Assembly: GCA_013399015.1 (NCBI GenBank)
Contig: VWZX01005690.1
Span: forward strand, 3,472,001-3,536,000
Direction of reading: 5' to 3'
DNA from: Galbula dea
Lineage: Eukaryota > Chordata > Aves > Piciformes > Galbulidae
DNA length: 64,000 nucleotides
The notes under the pieces were generated by a model. It ran no database searches. It had not been told where the DNA came from and saw only the letters and a list, made by a program, of their open reading frames with translations. Every line of letters begins with the position of its first letter. Position 1 is the first letter of the stretch. The translations under genes were made by a program, and so were the position numbers. Shown one piece after another: positions 1-13,832 of this stretch.

Positions 1-2499
1 GTAATGCCTACTATGTGTTCAAGCCACTGAAACACAAGGTGTGTTCTGCGCCAGGTGATACAGAGCAACCACAGATGATGTTGATATAAACATACATAGA
101 AAAAAACAACCTACATTGTGATATGAAATATCTAATGTTCTCTAAGAGTGTCTGATGTGTTTCCAGAAAGGAAAAATCATCAAATGTGGGTTAGCAGCTT
201 TGGGAAGGTTGCTGTGTGGCCAGGTGCAGGGAAAACTAGGAGAATCTTCTTGATTCAGAACAATCATTGGTTATGCCAACTTTCATGTTGCCCTAAGGTT
301 TTAATCAGTTATCATTTTTCATGACTCGCTGAATTCACTGCACCCTGTTGTTTTGTAGCTTGGCTGGGATGTTCAGCCAGTACATGGAGTGGTTTCACCT
401 GTGCCTGGAGTCACTCTTATGTATCCAAATAGAAAACCTACTCAGAGTGCACCTGGACATACCTTTATCTTTTCATAGAAACCAAACCTTTTCAAATGCA
501 GGAGTGCCTTACTGACCTGGGACATGTGTTGTTTGGACTGGCAGCTAAAAGCACATCTACTATTTAGGTGTGCAGTGACTTTCTCTGGCTTTTGCTGTCA
601 CAAGCAAGGTCCAGCTATTAGGAGCATCTGTTCCTAACCACCATCTCTCTACTTCTCACTGGCAGGAGAAACAGGCTTTATATACACGTAGCATTTATAT
701 GAGGAAAACTGTTAAAATAATCATGTGTCATTGGAAGCAGAATCCTCCTCTTGGAGAGTTAAAAGAGAATAAGGCAGGAACTCTTCAGCAGTATTACATG
801 TAGTTTCCTTTAGAAGAAAATATTAAATGATAGCAGAAATCGCCATACCCCAATACAGTGGCTAGAAATGAGCAGCTTCTGCTGTACACATCCTGTAATG
901 TTTGTGAAACAGAGATGGAGCTTCTGTTTTGCAGAGTAAGTATAAGTTATCTTGCCATTAAAAAAAATTCTTTTAATTTTTAAATGGATGCCAAGGCAAT
1001 ATTTGTTAAGAGGAGAAGAGGCGAGGGTGTGAAGGCACAGGGAAGTATTTTCATGCTGTTTTCATTTTCTAATACAATGCCCTTGGAAAAAAAGGCAGAG
1101 GATGACATCATAAATATGGAATTCCAAGGTCACAAACAGGAATTCAGACAACAAATGGGAGGGTTTAGGAATGTACATTGTAAAAATAAATCTATCAAAC
1201 TTAAAAAGAGAAAACAGTAGTATTGAAATGTGGTATTTGCAAATAGATATTTTATATTTGCCTTTTTTTTTAACTTGGAAAACTACTACTGCTTTCTTAA
1301 TCTTCATATTTATCACTCCACAGGAATGCTTAGTTCAGATTTGAAGTTTCATTTGATATAGTAGAATTCTCTGCATCTCTGTAGGTAGCAGCCAGGGACA
1401 TATATCCCAGTGATAAAACTTTATTGAGAACTACATAACAGGAAGCTTTTGAGATGGAATTTTGAAACTCTTTTCTGGAAGGGATATTAGTACTTTTTTT
1501 TTTCCTTCTCCCCCTTTGTACCTGGTGCTTTGGCATTAGGATGAACTAAACAAGAACTGGAACTCCTGCTTCTTTAATGAGATTTTTCAACCTTATTTTT
1601 TGTATTAGATTGCCCAGACTAAAATAATAAAAATCTACTGTACCATAGCATATAAACTATGCACTGTTGTTAAAAAGTGGACTTTTGCTTTGTAGGCTAC
1701 CGTACCTATTTGTTCCTGTTTCCTTAATATTGTTTTCTCCAGATGTTGGAAGTTAAAACACCCTTGTTATTTTTTCCAGTGTCACTCTTTGTTACTTTCC
1801 ATAGGCAGTGTTCACCAAAGCCAGGCAGTGGAGGAAATAACAGATGTGTTAGCCTCAAATTATGGGCATAAAAATAAACTTAATAAAATAGGTATTAAGT
1901 GACAGCACTTTACAAAAATCCAGTTCTAATTTATTCTAGCCTAGAAAGCAATAACTTAAGGGGACCTCAGACATGCATCTGTGGACTCCACAGTTTGTAG
2001 CAGAGCGACAGTAGCTTGGATGATGACAATCCCAGCTTGCTGTCGGCAGCGCATTCCAGGAGAGGATGTCAGGGTGTGTTTGTGCTAGACACTTTTCTGC
2101 CTGTAACACTGCTGTTTGCTCATAATTAATATTTCATTATAGACCTGCTAATTCTGCCAGAGAAACCCTCCCTCCTTCTACTAATGGAAGAAGTAACAAC
2201 ACAACTAATAATAAAAAAAAAATCAGCCACATTTTGACTTTGAATGCAGACAAAATTGTCACCCTGGGTTTACTCTCCTTTTACCAGGCCTTTGGTTCCT
2301 GCTGTTCACAGAACGCTGCAGATGGCTGCCTCAGCAGGAAGCCCTTCCCCCTTCCTTAATGGAACTCGTGGGAATGTGGGGATCCTGGAACTGAAACCCT
2401 CCTTCCCTTCCAAACCTCCTCTCCAAACCCCTACTGAGTAAAAGGAAAAAAATCCCCACATCCCTGGAAACATTTTTGCCAGCCTGTTTTTCAGTAAAA
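1..2499. other. unique AT-rich sequence, no gene seen
   Basis: I see no repeat family, RNA gene or convincing exon here. Open frames are short and lie in several frames at once. Short A and T runs (for example near 1265 and 2212) are the only low-complexity features. Confidence 0.5.
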
Positions 2500-2975
2500 A
2501 CTTAAATTAACCACTTCACTCCTGATTATAATAAAGATTTGTTATTGAAACAGTTTCTCTTTAATGTAGGGAATCATTTCCACCCGCTTATTGAAGTTGT
2601 CCATTTGGGTTGAATTACAGCGGCCCGCTTCCATTATGTAATAATTTCAAATAAATGAAAACAGGTTTGAATTCTCCAACAATTAGCAAAGTTTTAGCAC
2701 GTTCCCCCTCCCCCCACTCCTTCCCAGACACTCCTCCAAAAAATGAGATTAAAAAAACTCAAAACTTTGGCGAAGTCATGTCCTAAGTTTTCATCTCTTG
2801 TTAAAATCTTCTCCCGGATTTGCTCAAACACATCATATGGGTTAAGTTACAGCTTCCCTTTATATTTGTTTTCAAGTGCAAAATAAAAACAGCTTAGGCA
2901 TTGTGATTTGCTATTAGAAATGAAAGGGTTAAATGCCTGAACAAAGCACTCCATTTATAATTTTGGTTAGGAGTT
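2500..2975. other. possible conserved non-coding block
   Basis: This interval looks like a developmental enhancer by eye. It has several ATTA/TAAT homeodomain-type cores, octamer-like and A/T-rich words around a short GC-rich word (cagcggcccgc), and no coding frame or repeat. Conservation cannot be judged from a single sequence, so this is inference only. Confidence 0.15.
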
Positions 2976-5900
2976 CCACACTGAGCATTAGAGTGAGGTG
3001 TGTCCTATAAAGAGGGTGTTTATATTGGATTTGATATAGTTAAGAGATTCAGCTTACATATAATAGTCTGCTCTAAGAAGCAGCATAAAACAGAATGAGT
3101 TCAGTGGGATTTGCTGGAGTATAAAATATAGTATAAAAGTCTAATCTTATAGACTAGTATCAAGCACAGAGGAATTCATTTCTTGCAAAACATCCTCTTC
3201 AGAAAGGGAAAGAAGAACGTGACGCCAAATCCATAGCTGTAGTTTTCATCAGTAGCCTTAAGACCTCCAGCATGCCCTACAGTTGCTCTTTTGACTAGAG
3301 GTAACGTGAATCAAGGCAGTGGAGTGGGGTCCATAGCTCAAATGAACTGGAATATGTTCCTTGTTAAAAATCATAAATTAAAAATTACCCACTGTACTTG
3401 TGGTGCTTTCACTAGTTCTCATAGTGTTGGATCAGGCCTGCAGAAGATGTGGAAACATTACAATGGAGAGAGAGAGAAAGAATAGAAATTTGAAATGCAT
3501 TTGTTTGCTCTAAAGAGGGTGGCTAGTGTCTATTGCAGTGCCTTAACTAATAACCTTGGGTTCAGCATTCGGAAGTCTACAGTAACTACGCTGGGTAAAT
3601 AAACAATAGCTGGAGTAGAAGAAGGATCTTTGCATTAAAACAGTGAGCAGTCTGACTTAAAAATGACTGACAAGTCTGTCACTAAAGAGAAGATGCTGGG
3701 CAAACGGGAAAATTGGGGTCAAAATGGTTCTGCATCAGACTTAGGCTTCAGTTCCACCTTCAGTGTGATACCAAAGGTTTTATTTTCCCTGACACCCATA
3801 GAAAAAGCAAAGTCTCTTGAACTGGAATGTTACAAATACTGCAGAAGTAAGGAAATAGAAAGCACACTAAAAATAATTCTTAAATAGTAAGGGCCATATG
3901 ATGTACCCTGAAGGCCATAGGGATTAAAGCAATGGTTTCATTAGCTTTGCAGTAAGAACAGTTCAGGGAGGACTGTAGAGTGGAAAAATAAATATACATC
4001 TGCACTTAAATACTAGCCTAAAAAGAGGAACATATGGTAACCTCTGGGTGCCAGCTTTTCTTAATGAAGGTTGCAAAGCCTGTTATGTTTGATATAAAGT
4101 CTGAATGAAGACATATAAATATTACACAGTTTCTTAGAACTGATGGTATCACACTCCAGGGTTGTTACTTTGAGTTCATTTGCTGCCAATAGGGCTAGGA
4201 TTCAAAATACCATCAAAGGTTGAAAGTTTCCAAAACTGCATCTGTGTATGTAATTGTTAGGGAATCTTTAGAAGTACATATTAAGAATGAGAGGTCTTAA
4301 CAGGAGGAATGGGCAGCTTTTGAAAGCAGTTAACACCACTCATGTCAGCTTGGAAAAAAAAAATACATTCCTGCAAAGCAAGTGAGTGCTGTTTGGTGAC
4401 AGATATGAGGACATCACCAGTAGGAAAAAAGGAATGAATAGAAAATCACTAAAAATAGAAGCACTGAAAGGGCAAGCAGTAGATTTCCGCCCCCCCCCCC
4501 AAATACGAATGCTATAATCTACCCAATAATAAGAAATAAGTGGTGAGTGATGTTGTCATACTGTATTCTTGTCAAATGGTCAGCATTTGGGCTTCGTGGT
4601 TTTCAGAGACAGATTTATTGCCCAAGATGAGGGGAAAGTTCTACAAAGTCCACTCCATAAAGAATGTTTTTGTGTATGATCTCATTCATTATGACTTTTA
4701 CTATACAGCAGAATGAGAAGTGATCATAGTAGAGATACTTGAAAGGTGAAATATGACAAATGTTGCTTAAATATGATAGATAAAATGTGAATTGCATTTC
4801 AGGAAAGGAAAGTAGTTACCTTGGAAATACTTTAAATGTTTGCATGTGTAATGGTTCTCCAAGACCCAGTACGCTAATGATGGGCCATTGCACTGAGCTG
4901 AAAAGGAAATCCATTCCCGTACACTGCCCCTATCCAAGTCCATTAAGAAATAATGGTTGTAAGATGAAAGTCTTGTTAGGGTTTCAGTGAAAATGTTTGG
5001 CACACTGGGATGAAAAGTCAACAATCTGCTTTTAACGAGAGACACTGGAAAAACTTTAGTTAACATACCATTCAAAATATTAATTCTCCTTAATGGCAGG
5101 ATGCAACCCAGCTTTTTATAGTTTTTGATCCGTGTCATAAATTTGGCCATGACAAAGGGATACTCCAGCTTTAACTCACTGGCAAGAACATTAGCTGTTT
5201 CCCAACACTAAAAGGTTAGTCCTTTGGATTCTCTGTAATGCAGAAAAGGGCCAAATTCTTTGCGTGGAAATAGAATGACATAGGCCAAAGAGTGAGAGGA
5301 AGAAGAAGCATAGTCAGTATGTAAGCTGTAGCAGATTTAATGTCGCATATCTTTTTTGCGTTCATAGCCTTGCTAAGGAGTCTAAATACACTACTAAATG
5401 TAGAGGAATGGTGACAGTATAAATATAGATTGATAAATGTAGATTTCCCATGTTTCAGGTCTGTACTCTAGTGGGAATGTCTACCTCTGTGTGGTTTTTC
5501 TCTGTGTAATTGTATATTATCATGTAGTAAAGAGGGGAAAGTATTTCTTTTATCAGTTTAGTGCAATGAAGTTTAGAATCCCTTCTGAATCAGAATCTCT
5601 GCTCTGAAGCATTGCTCCATTTTTTCATATGAAACATAGAGTTGCCTCTTTAGTACAGCTTATATAAGAACTTGATAATTTATGACTATAATAGCAAAGA
5701 CACCTCCTAGCTAATGCCACCTTTGGGCCTGGTCCGATTCTATCGATTGCCTTTACAAGAAACAGAAGTGAACAATAGAGTTTACACACCAGAAGAGCAA
5801 TTCTTGTTCAGTCAGTTTGCAAATATAGCCTTGTTCCATACACAATAAATTTCAAATAGAAGCCTTTGAAAGTTTGGCAGCTGTGATTGATTTATGCATA

Positions 5901-6009
5901 GACTAAATTTCACCTCTAGTGGCTTTGGGTATAACAGAAATAAATCATCTTTATGTAGAATATTAAGTTAAAAATCTCAAAAAGCTTTACAGAAGTATCC
6001 TGTCCCGAG
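2976..6009. other. unique sequence, nothing recognised
   Basis: No gene or interspersed repeat was recognised. Overlapping frames at 4.6-5.2 kb are open on both strands, which argues against real coding. An 11-base C run lies at 4490-4500. Confidence 0.45.
4490..4500 (+). repeat. poly(C) run
   Basis: Eleven consecutive C residues interrupt AT-rich sequence. The run is liable to length error in sequencing and replication. No function is inferred. Confidence 0.9.
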
Positions 6010-6115
6010 ACCTATTTTGTAGATCAAGAAACTTAGGCAATCAAATCAAGCTGTTTGGCAGATAAGTGGCTAGAATTAAACTGGAGATTCACTGGATCCC
6101 AACACAGTGCTGTAG
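6010..6115 (+). mobile_element. MIR-like ancient SINE relic
   Basis: The order of words follows the MIR/CORE-SINE core: 'tagatcaagaaactta' in place of the family's gatgaggaaactgagg, then a 'ggcagataagtggctagaatt' type segment matching the usual gtggcagagc...gattc part. Divergence is high. MIR-type SINEs are tRNA-derived and long inactive, and amniote genomes including birds keep low numbers of them. The family was assigned by eye. Confidence 0.5.
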
Positions 6116-8569
6116 TAACTTCTCGTCCCTCTGGTTAAGTGTCTGCTGAAATGCCCTTTTTGATATTCTTCCTAAATCTCTCTTTTGGGTTCCTGTCTTG
6201 TTTTTTTCATCTGTAGAATTCCATATCCTTCAGTTATTTCTGATCAGTGAACTAATTTATCATTTTCATTCATACTAGTCTACCCTGCAATCTGCTGAAA
6301 AGCAAGTACTTCAGAAGCTGAAACTAGATTGTGACTTTGTAGTAGTCAGTGGGTTCTATCTACCACAGGTCTCCAGCAGGAGCATTATTTGAGATTGCTA
6401 TGACTGTAGCTGTCACTGGAAACCACAGAGACAGTCCATGGAAAAGATTATACAACCCTAGAATTTGCAAATCAGCGAGTAACTGCCATGAAATCAAAGG
6501 GCATGAATATTAGTGCCATTGATTTACCCATTCTTTCTCTTTTTTTTGTAATTCTGACCTGGGGCTTGGAAGCACCATCTAAGTGAGACATTTGTGAAAG
6601 GTCTGTCATCTCCTTGCATTAAAACTGCTGGGAATAAAGCAAGCTATTGTTCCATCTTTGGTCCTGGAGAGTAATCTTGATTCTAGCCACTGCTTTTTGA
6701 AAAAGGCTAATTAATCATACTATGCTGGGAGGTTTCTTTGTGATTCTATCCTTTGGATCAAAGCACTCCCATATTTCTTAAAGGGGCATTGGTTCTTAAA
6801 GATAAAAAACCTCTTGTAACATACATAAGTGCGCTAAGTAAGATCTGAGATTGCTGAACTTATCTGTAACCGATATTTCTTCTTCATGTTTGAACTCAGA
6901 AACAAAATTGTTTGACATTTTCTGCTTATGTTCATTTCTCTCCCATTGTTTTCCTTATGAATTAGCACAATGCTGAAAATTTGAGTATAGAGGAAAAACA
7001 TCAAAGTTCTTCTAGTAAAAGAAAGAAAAAAAGGAGAACTTTGGTACTGTTTTAATAACTTAATTTCTGTGAAATATTGGGCTTTGACTTTTTTTTGCCT
7101 TTCAGATCCTGCCTTTTGATTCAAGTTTGATTTTGTAAAGTAACAATTTTGGTTTATATGGTATTCTTTAAAATTTTCTCTGTGCTTTAAAAAAAAAGGA
7201 GTACAGAAGGGAGAAAAGGAAGAGGAGGAAAAATTTGAAGGACTGAGATGAAGGAGGGATCATTAAACTATTCAGTACCTAAGACATTTATTAATGAAAG
7301 TGTCATCCTGTGCTTTGAACAAAGTGGGAAACTTAGACTTGGCCTGTCTTGTGACCTCCTTCCTGGCTTCCAGTTGACATTTTCTGAGAGGTCTACGCTG
7401 CTGATACTAGTAAGAGGGAGGGAGGTGTTCCAAGGAGTGAGGATATCATACAATAATTAATAAAAGAGGTTGAAAGTTGAGTAGGAGCCCAAGGAGATGC
7501 CTTTTGGCACGTGCTGTTATTTATATGCATCTTTCCAGGTATCAGGGCTTTCAATCTTTTCTCTTCCTGTGACTCCCTGTGATTGCTGTCAAAAAGTTAT
7601 AAATTATGGGTCCCTCTCACACTGCAGTTGTGACATTTTTTCCTTTGACTTTTTAGATTATTAAAGAAACAAAGGAAATTAGATGATAAAAATATTAAAA
7701 CAACTTAGTATTTCCACTGTGAAATCTGCTGCATTTTGCCAAGTAATTCACTTCATGTCCTACAGTATTTGATTCTGCACAGAGATTACAAATCTGCATG
7801 TTGTCTAACAGTAGCCTGGAAAAAGATTTCAATGGACAGAAAAGGACTTAAAGCTGGTTTATATTATTAGTTAATTGTTGCTTTCTCCTGCATGTTTTCT
7901 TTTGAACAGCTCTCTGGAACAAAGATAGCTTGAGAAGCACAAACATTTTTTGCCACTTGTTGTTCTGTCAGATTACTATCAGGCTCATTGGTCTCTATCC
8001 TGGGGCTGGAAAGAGAGGGATATTGCAGGTACCCTTTGAAGAATCAAACCAGGTCCTGGAAAACTGCAGCAGTTTACAGGAGTTTGGAAATTGGCCTCAG
8101 TGGATGGGGTCCGGACAGGACTTCTCTTGGCAGCTTCAGCTTCCCAAGGCCAAAGATAAAGCTGAGATTTCACAAAATGGTAGTTTTTTATTTTATTTTT
8201 ATTTTCATTTACTTTTAGTTTATACAGCTAAATGGTCCCACTGGGGACTGATTGGCATGCATGCTTTGGACCTGCATGAGCATTATAAACTAGAACAGAG
8301 CTGGACTAAGAACTCACAGGCCATCACTAGTTTCACAATCGAATAGTTTAGACCCTGCTGTTTCAACTTCCTTTCAATAACTGTTGAATTATTGCCTCCT
8401 GTTCACAGACACAAACTGGCTGACTTGGCTAGTAGTTGCCATGTCCAGTTTCTCTGGCCAATAGGAAGCAAAATGGGGTCTGCAGCTTGGATGACTTAAG
8501 GCTGAGAGGTGAGAGCTCAAAAGCTTTTTGGGTAATTGTACAGGGACTCTGGCAGAGTGTCTTTTAAAG
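6116..8569. other. unique sequence, nothing recognised
   Basis: This is AT-rich DNA with no repeat family or RNA gene seen. A 138-codon frame at 7930-8346 begins at a TTG, runs through a T-rich tract and has no splice context I would trust. Confidence 0.45.
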
Positions 8570-8830
8570 CTGATGCTGCGGCAAAACTAGTTTCCAGCTC
8601 TCCACAGCCCTTCCTAGCCATGGACCCCACTGAGCTGGACTCACCCGAGGACCCATGGCCCAGCCCAGCTGATACCCCAGGGAGGTGCCTGATGCCTGAG
8701 GCAGGGGTTGCCCCAAGTACCCTACTGCTGGCTGTGGGGATGGGACAGGTCCTGGCTGCCCTGCTGGTCCCTGGCAAGGCCCTGTGTGAGCCCTCAGCCA
8801 CTGGTGTGCCCTGACATCCATATCTGTGAT
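8570..8830. other. GC-rich pocket of unknown origin
   Basis: About 260 bases are clearly richer in G and C than their AT-rich surroundings, and frames are open on both strands, as expected from GC content alone. One plus-strand frame has an ATG at 8620 in good context (gccATGg) and a stop at 8812-8814, giving about 64 proline- and alanine-rich residues with no motif I recognise. An A-rich tract follows at 8959-8986. It could be a decayed processed transcript, an old regulatory element or a chance pocket. Confidence 0.3.
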
Positions 8831-11800
8831 GAGAATGAGGGTATAAGTGAGATGAACCGGGCAGAGGCCAGAAACATGGTTTTATTTCTTTGCTGTCTTA
8901 CTACCCAGTCCCCAGCTGTGATCTGTCTCTGATGTGTAAGAGAAAGGTGACAATTGTAAAAAAAAAAGAGGAGGAAAAAAAAAGAAATAGTCTTATGTGA
9001 AGCAAAACCAAAATAATTCTTCCTGACTTCTATGTAAGAGACTGAAACCCCAAAGCATGAAATGCGTCACAGAACGTGTAGGTGCAATATCTACGGTTGT
9101 ACCCAAGGTAAGGATGTGTAGGAGATATAGGTCCATCAGTTTGGACATGTGGAAGGACTGGACTTCCATTTAGCCCAGTTTCCTCTCACTACCTCTTCAT
9201 CTATATCAACATACTTAATCCGTGCAAGAAGAGGCCAAAGAAGTTTGCCTGGAAGCCTAAGGAGAGCAACAATGTTATTAGAGAGTTAGTTTCGCCTTAG
9301 AAACTTGATGCCATTGTCTCTGACTTTACTATGTTTAACAATCTGCACTGATAGGCTATTGTCATGTTTAAGGATTGAATTCTACTAAGTTTGTGTTCAG
9401 GGAAGTAGTCTTGTAAAGTCCTTGCCAAAAAGTCTGAAAAGCTTCTTGTTATTTTACAGAATTTCTCCCTGTGTGTGCCTGTAGTCTGCGCTCGAGCTTA
9501 TGTCTGATAAGCAGCTCTCCTTGAGCCTTGATTGAGAAGGCTTGTTTTTCAGACTCTGTATCTGTGTTTCTGTGACCCTCCTTTGAACTCCAGGATTTGT
9601 TATCGTCCCCAAAGAGCAGACACAACCACAGTCAAGTACTTGCCTTATGAGTGCTGTGCATAACAGCAGATGGATTACTCCCTTCTCATTGCTTAGTATT
9701 CTCAGTTTTTCACATCCAAAGAAAGTATTTTTTTGCCATTGCATTGCACTGACATTAAGCTCTTCAGAATATCTTTTGTGGTAACAAAAAATCCTAATAA
9801 TCTCAGTAAGGCACAGACTTCATCCTTAGTATTTTGATGTTAGGCAAGTCTGCACTTTTCCAGGTTTACAGTCCCATGTTCCACCTGGGGAATGTTAGAG
9901 CTTCTGTTACTACAGCTGATCTCATTATCTATAGTTTGAAAACTATTTAAAATAGATTAAAATGAGAAGTTCCAGAACAGCTATTCCAAGACTTCCAAAG
10001 GTGCACTCTGCTCATAGGAGTACATTATATTTCAGTCATTGCCACAGGGCTCAAAGGAAAGCGGGTGCTTCATGTGCAAGGCTTCATCAGAATGCTAACA
10101 CATCGGGTGATGTAGACTAGAAAGGTAACTCCATGTGTTTGGAATTTCCTTGCTTTTTTTTTTTTTCTATATTAATTAGTTGCTTGCTTTCTTTTCTCAC
10201 ACTCTGAAAAGAAAGAAGGGCCTGAACCCAGTAGATGCAAGAAAAAACATAAAACTAAAAGCTAGAAAAATAATCAGTATCAAGACTCGATAGGACTAGT
10301 TTGGATGAGCTGCCAGGTCAACCACTGTCATGTTTATGTACAAAGTGGGAAAGCAGAAATGGGAAATGATTCCAGCTTTGCCAAAACTCTCAGTTATAAG
10401 CTTGAGGAAACAGTTGATGTATGCTTTAGATTCCCTGTGTGTAGAAGGCAGCTGATAAATTGTATGCTAAATACCTGGGGAACTGCTGACAGAACACACA
10501 TTTCCTACCCCCCCAAATTTGCTACAGCACAACTGTATGCCTTTATTTTAAAGATATCCGTCCAATTTATTGCAGGAGGGAGTATTGTAATCTGGACCTC
10601 AAGCAAACCCTAATCCCCACCAGCAATTTTGTCCATTTTTGTACCTCAAGACTATTTACCATACCTGTTTTGCCTTTGTTTAGCCATGGACTTTTTTTTA
10701 TCCCTCCATGTGCACAGTATGGTTACTATGGTGGGACTGAAAAGCTAATTTTCATTCTGTGTGCTGTAGTACATAAGCATGGAATAATTCTATATATTCA
10801 CTTAGCATTGGGTGGGTCTGCAGCTTCAGGACTCCAAATGTTCAGGGATGAATAAAAATTCTGAATACTGCATATTCACTACATTGCTTCATGTTCAGCT
10901 ATAAGATCATGCAAATGTCTGTACTAGTATTTCAGTATTTCAAGAAAGAGATCTGAATCAAGTCCTTTCAGCTGTTGTAGAATGTTTTCCAAACTTTTAC
11001 ATGAATCAGTTTTCTTTATTTGAGTATCTTGCTACTTTGCAAGACAAGCTGTGCTGTATATAGCATACATTTTGCACAGTTGTCTGCAGTTAAGAGTTCC
11101 TGGATCTTCCAATATGGGGCAGCAGTTGCCAAATCCTGGCCGAGGACAGTCACTTATTTCCATCTGTGAAAATATAGTCCTTTCTCTATGGAGCAGAGAG
11201 AAGTTACTAAAGCAAGCCACTGGGAATGTGGAGGAGATGGAATTTATTTTATTCTTTAGAAGAAAAATGCTGGCAGAGTAGCAGTAACGTGGCCCAGGAA
11301 TGTTTCCATTTCTCACATTCTTTATTGTGAAACTTAAACGTTTATCTTTCATGTGATGTAGTTTCTGGTCTGAACTGTGATTCATCCTTTAATTACTAGA
11401 GGTGTTTTTAACTTCTCTGAGTTGTTTTTCTAGCTATTTCTGTGTTCAATACCACATTTGTATTCTTCCCAATAGAAAACTGATGCCTTGCTCACTAGAT
11501 GCCACTATGATATTTTAAAAGACTTCTGGAATGTATAATTTCTCTCTTCTCTCTCTTTGTGGAACTTTATTCCACCCTTGGATCATATTTATCCCACAAC
11601 TGGAGGTATAGCAGATATATGTGAGGCTTCTGTATCTGAAAATATTTTTGTTCTTCAGCATAGCAGTTTAGCAGCATTTGCTCATACTTACTGACAGCAA
11701 AAACCTAATAAAACAAACAAAAATGATGATGATTTTGGCTGAATTTTTCATGGTTTTGACTAGATTCTCTCACTAAGCAAATAGACTGTTAGCTCCACAT

Positions 11801-13793
11801 TTCTTCTGCTTCCTTCCATACTCTGACAGTCTTTTCACATATGCTGTTGTCATTTTTGATTTGTACATTCTTTGCTTTGTTTTCTGTGTTGGGTTCTATG
11901 TTCCTACTTTGCTTGAGTCTTAACTACTCAGTCCTTCCAAAAGCATGGGACCGAAATGCTTTCTTCTGGGATACCTTGCCTGCTTTGATTTCAGTAAAGG
12001 GAGTCTCTTATGCTTAATATTCCTACTTTGCCTATCAAAATTAAAACACACATACTGATAATTCTGTCTGTGTGCCTGCTTTTGAACAAAGCATCCTTTT
12101 GTTTTTTTCTGGTTTTAAGTCTGCAAGATGCATTGCCACATTTTCCACAGGCTCATCTTCTGCACCTATCAAACTGCAGCTGTTATACAATCAGTGTCCA
12201 TTTGGTCAGCCAACAGTAGAAATGTTTTCATTGAGACCTACACTGAACTCAGCATAATAGCAAACAGGTGGTCAAATTAGAAGAAAAACAAGTTTAAAAA
12301 AAAATCAGTGAGTGAAGCAAATGAACATTCACTTTCTTAAGTGATGATCAAAGAGCAATTAAAAATCAGCTTATATGGACATGTGCTTTGGGAAGAGAGC
12401 TACTGAAATGGTCCACGTCCTGTGGGAAGGGGTCAGTCACTGAGGGGAGTTGAGAGGAAAGCTCAGCAGATAATTCAGATGAATATTGTTTGGTCATTTT
12501 CTGCTTTCAGTGTACTAATGGAAATTATGTGAACTTTTGAAGATGTGTGTAAAGGTGTTCAGTTGATAAAATGATATCCAGGCTGCAGTGTGTTGTCTGA
12601 ATTTGGAAATTCCTATTGCACAATACTATTGCTTCTTGTTGACTGGCAGAGAACAGCATGGTTTTACATCTGTCTTCTGACTGGATGAGTGTTGTTGCTA
12701 AATCAGAATGTGAGTGTGAACAGCCTCTCTTTTATTGGACAATTTTTAAATACACATTTTATCTGATTGAGCAAGCTTTAAACTTTCTTGTCTCTGAGTA
12801 CTGAATGCAAGTGAAATAATCATTAGAAAGGAGAGCAAATATTGTGCAAAATAAGTGATTTTATAGATATAATCTAAATACAGCAAATAAGCACATTGCA
12901 GAAGATCAAATAGATCTTGGATATGCTACAGGCATAAATGTGCTTCAAGATCAAATCACTAACAAACTAAAAATGCCAACATACTAATAATTTCTAATGG
13001 CACTAAGTAATGAAAGTATCAGTATCACTAGAAATAATCATCAGAAATTCTAATTTTGTCATACAAATAAAATTATTACTCAATCATTTGATGATTTTTT
13101 ACAAAATTAAAATTACTGCATTGTCTCAAGGAGAGAACCTGAAAAAACCCTCATTTATTTAGGTATGGCAATATATTAAGAAGCTGCCATAAAACTGAAC
13201 CTTCACAAAGCTTCACTGGTGTTTGTTTACACAAGAAACATCGTGAAAAGTGCTTAAACTCAGTTCTTTGGCTGCAACAAATGAAGCTACTCTGTAGTAG
13301 GGCTGCAAAACTTATTATTTATGAAGAGCAGTGATAAATGCAGTGTCACGTGCAGTTAACTATTTATTTAAAAGTTAACATAAGAAGTGTTTAACAAAGG
13401 GAGAGGAACCAGGAAACTCAGTTAAAGTTGCAGATCTGTTCTGAAATCTCAGCATTGTTCCTTCTATTTTTCTCAGCAGCATGGGTTCAGGATGGAGTTG
13501 TTAGGTTTAAGTTAGAATTTCCTGGCTTTTTTTTTTTTTCGGTTTGTGTTAAACCTCAGTATTTTTAAACATACTTTCACAAGGGATTCCACTGGTCACT
13601 TCTTCTCCCTTTTCCCCCTCAAGGTTGTTTTTTGCATATGTAATCATTTTACAGATGGCATACAATAATTTGAAACAAACCCTTTCCAGGGTATCAGTTC
13701 CAAAGTAGAATAACCAGATTTAACTAGTGTTTTCTGTATTGTTTTTCCTGTGCTTTTCCTCTTTTTCTGTGTTCGAATCATACTGCTTTCTTT
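8831..13793. other. unique AT-rich sequence, no gene seen
   Basis: No interspersed repeat was recognised and there is no convincing exon. Low-complexity tracts include an A/G-rich stretch at 8959-8986 and a T run at 10154-10166. Confidence 0.45.
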
Positions 13794-13832
13794 GGGGGGG
13801 TGGGGGTGGGGGGAGTGGGGAGGAGGGAGAGG
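13794..13832 (+). repeat. G-run cluster, probable G-quadruplex former
   Basis: Consecutive G tracts of 7, 5, 6 and 4 bases are separated by only one to three bases and followed by more GG/GGG runs. This far exceeds the usual four-tract G-quadruplex pattern (G3+ with loops of 1-7). The C-rich complement could form an i-motif. The surrounding sequence is AT-rich and no gene start is recognised nearby. Confidence 0.8.

Noticed and set aside
4767..5150. 127-codon minus-strand open frame
   Set aside because: The opposite strand is open across the same bases, there is no motif, and the length is within chance expectation for 64 kb.
7930..8346. 138-codon plus-strand open frame
   Set aside because: It starts at TTG, crosses a T-rich tract coding for Phe/Leu/Tyr, and a second frame is open over much of the same DNA.
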